DNA of 64,000 nt. Origin: Methyloceanibacter stevinii. Its GTDB lineage: Bacteria; Pseudomonadota; Alphaproteobacteria; Rhizobiales; Methyloligellaceae. Below are positions 63,288 to 64,000 of the stretch, piece after piece. The translations under genes and the position numbers were made by a program. The notes under the pieces were generated by a model, which saw only the letters and a list, made by a program, of their open reading frames with translations, had not been told where the DNA came from and made no database searches. The DNA lies in contig NZ_LPWE01000005.1 in assembly GCF_001723355.1 (NCBI RefSeq), positions 1 to 64,000 on the forward strand. The letters run 5' to 3'. The stretch's first letter is position 1. Every line of letters begins with the position of its first letter.

Positions 63288-64000
63288 TCAGGCCACGGGC
63301 GGGGCCGCCTCCGCCGTGAGCGGCGCGACGGCAATGATCCCGTCGGTGACGTAGTGGTTGACCTTTCCCGCCCCCAATTCCTCGCCCGCCTCGTACAGAT
63401 CGACGACACCGATCGTGCCGTGCCGGGAAAGCTCGGCCATGATGAAGTCCCGTTCGGCGTTGGTGTCCGAGTCGGTCGCGTGGGTGATCTGGAAGGTCAG
63501 GCGCGTCAGCGAAAAGCCCGTATCCTTGGTGCCCGCTCCCACCCAAAGGACGCGCTCGCGGGTGTCGGGCCGGTTGGTGCCATGCCAGAAAACATCGTCC
63601 ACGGTCTGGGCCTCGGTCAGGCACTTCGCCCAGAACCGGACGTGGTGGCGTTTGCGCGGGCTGTTTCCGATGGGCTTCTGGAAGCCGATGTCCTGGCCGC
63701 GCCCGAACAGGTAGAGCGTCGAGAATGGGGCCTTGGGATAGGACGCGTTCAGGACGAACGCTCTGACCATGCCCCAGGAGCTCGACAGCGTGAGCGGGTC
63801 GGCCTCGTGCCACCCCGCCTTTGCGAAGGCGGCGCGCAGTTCGTCGAAGGTCCCCTCCAAGGCCAGGTTGACGGGATCGCCCGGCAGGCCGTCGCCGGTA
63901 ATGGTGAAACTCGGCACGTGCTTGTGCCGGAGGACCATGAGGCCCATCCGCACGATGTAGGGAAGGATGACGTAGGCCGCGAGCGCATAGGTGGCCGCGA
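63288..64000 (-). CDS. LssY C-terminal domain protein, 5' truncated
   Basis: The frame is open to the window end, so the beginning is outside; a GTG at 63953 is only internal. The visible part starts with a hydrophobic segment (YALAAYVILPYIVRMGLM) and continues with the LssY_C domain: GTFDELRAAFAKAGWHEADPLTLSSSW, SYPKAPFSTLYLFGRGQDIGFQKP, FWHGTNRPDTRERVLWVGAG. Full-length proteins often carry a PAP2 or DedA membrane part. C-terminal tail of about 30 residues is Ala-rich. Confidence 0.82.
   Translation of the reverse strand, partial: AATYALAAYVILPYIVRMGLMVLRHKHVPSFTITGDGLPGDPVNLALEGTFDELRAAFAKAGWHEADPLTLSSSWGMVRAFVLNASYPKAPFSTLYLFGRGQDIGFQKPIGNSPRKRHHVRFWAKCLTEAQTVDDVFWHGTNRPDTRERVLWVGAGTKDTGFSLTRLTFQITHATDSDTNAERDFIMAELSRHGTIGVVDLYEAGEELGAGKVNHYVTDGIIAVAPLTAEAAPPVA

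Noticed and set aside
1-64000. CRISPR arrays, prophage, IS elements or rRNA
   Set aside because: No regularly spaced repeats, transposase, integrase or phage motifs, and no rRNA-like segments were seen.

Overview
The window is a high-GC chromosomal segment of an alphaproteobacterium of the order Hyphomicrobiales (Rhizobiales). It looks like a serine-cycle methylotroph; relatives of Methyloceanibacter, Methyloligella or Hyphomicrobium are the best guess, inferred from gene content only. The core is a near-complete serine-cycle cluster at 13.5-26.7 kb: gckA divergent from ftfL-sgaA-hprA-mtdA-fchA-mtkA-mtkB-ppc-mclA. A second block at 49.0-54.6 kb carries the signature ethylmalonyl-CoA (EMC) pathway enzymes ecm, ccr and mcd, which regenerate glyoxylate. 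A third at 56-60.4 kb carries a PduO-type cobalamin adenosyltransferase (cofactor for Ecm), etfB-etfA (probable electron acceptor for Mcd) and a 3-hydroxybutyryl-CoA dehydrogenase. No phage, IS element, CRISPR array or rRNA was seen. One tRNA-Leu(CAA) is present.

Layout. 0-13.5 kb is housekeeping: a truncated DUF3426-type protein, hpt, DUF2333, a TIGR02302 envelope protein, lysA, an LptM-like lipoprotein, argH, a TlpA thioredoxin, DUF924, a secreted protein, a D,D-carboxypeptidase, a HAD phosphatase, a methyltransferase-like protein and a DksA/TraR zinc finger. 13.5-26.7 kb is the serine cycle, closed by a strong intrinsic terminator. 26.8-42.5 kb is an accessory stretch: membrane and secreted proteins, LysM/BON, DUF533, MEKHLA, a phasin-like protein, a glutamine-synthetase-like ligase, isochorismatase-like hydrolase, cupin, cytochrome P450, a pentameric ligand-gated channel homologue overlapping an esterase gene, SH3b and CapA proteins. 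42.5-47.3 kb holds the tRNA, a DedA-type protein, DsbB/thioredoxin/CcdA redox genes, HNH nuclease, carboxylesterase and bfd-bfr with an Irr-like site. 47.5-49.0 kb is a degenerate hybrid histidine kinase. After the EMC and ETF blocks, 60.5-64 kb has secreted proteins, a voltage-gated-type cation channel and a truncated LssY-C protein.

Seven genes (ppc twice, phasin twice, dsbB, hybrid kinase once or twice, ccr, mcd, ion channel) are interrupted by one-base indels, mostly loss of one G or C in a short run. Each reads through cleanly when one base is restored or removed. Because ppc, ccr and mcd should be needed for methylotrophic growth, I suspect consensus errors in the assembly rather than mass pseudogenisation, but sequence alone cannot decide. 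The most novel-looking items are the channel/esterase pair (38-40 kb), the channel with a TFEDWTD filter (62 kb), the pseudokinase-like hybrid protein (48 kb), and candidate operators upstream of sgaA and ccr.
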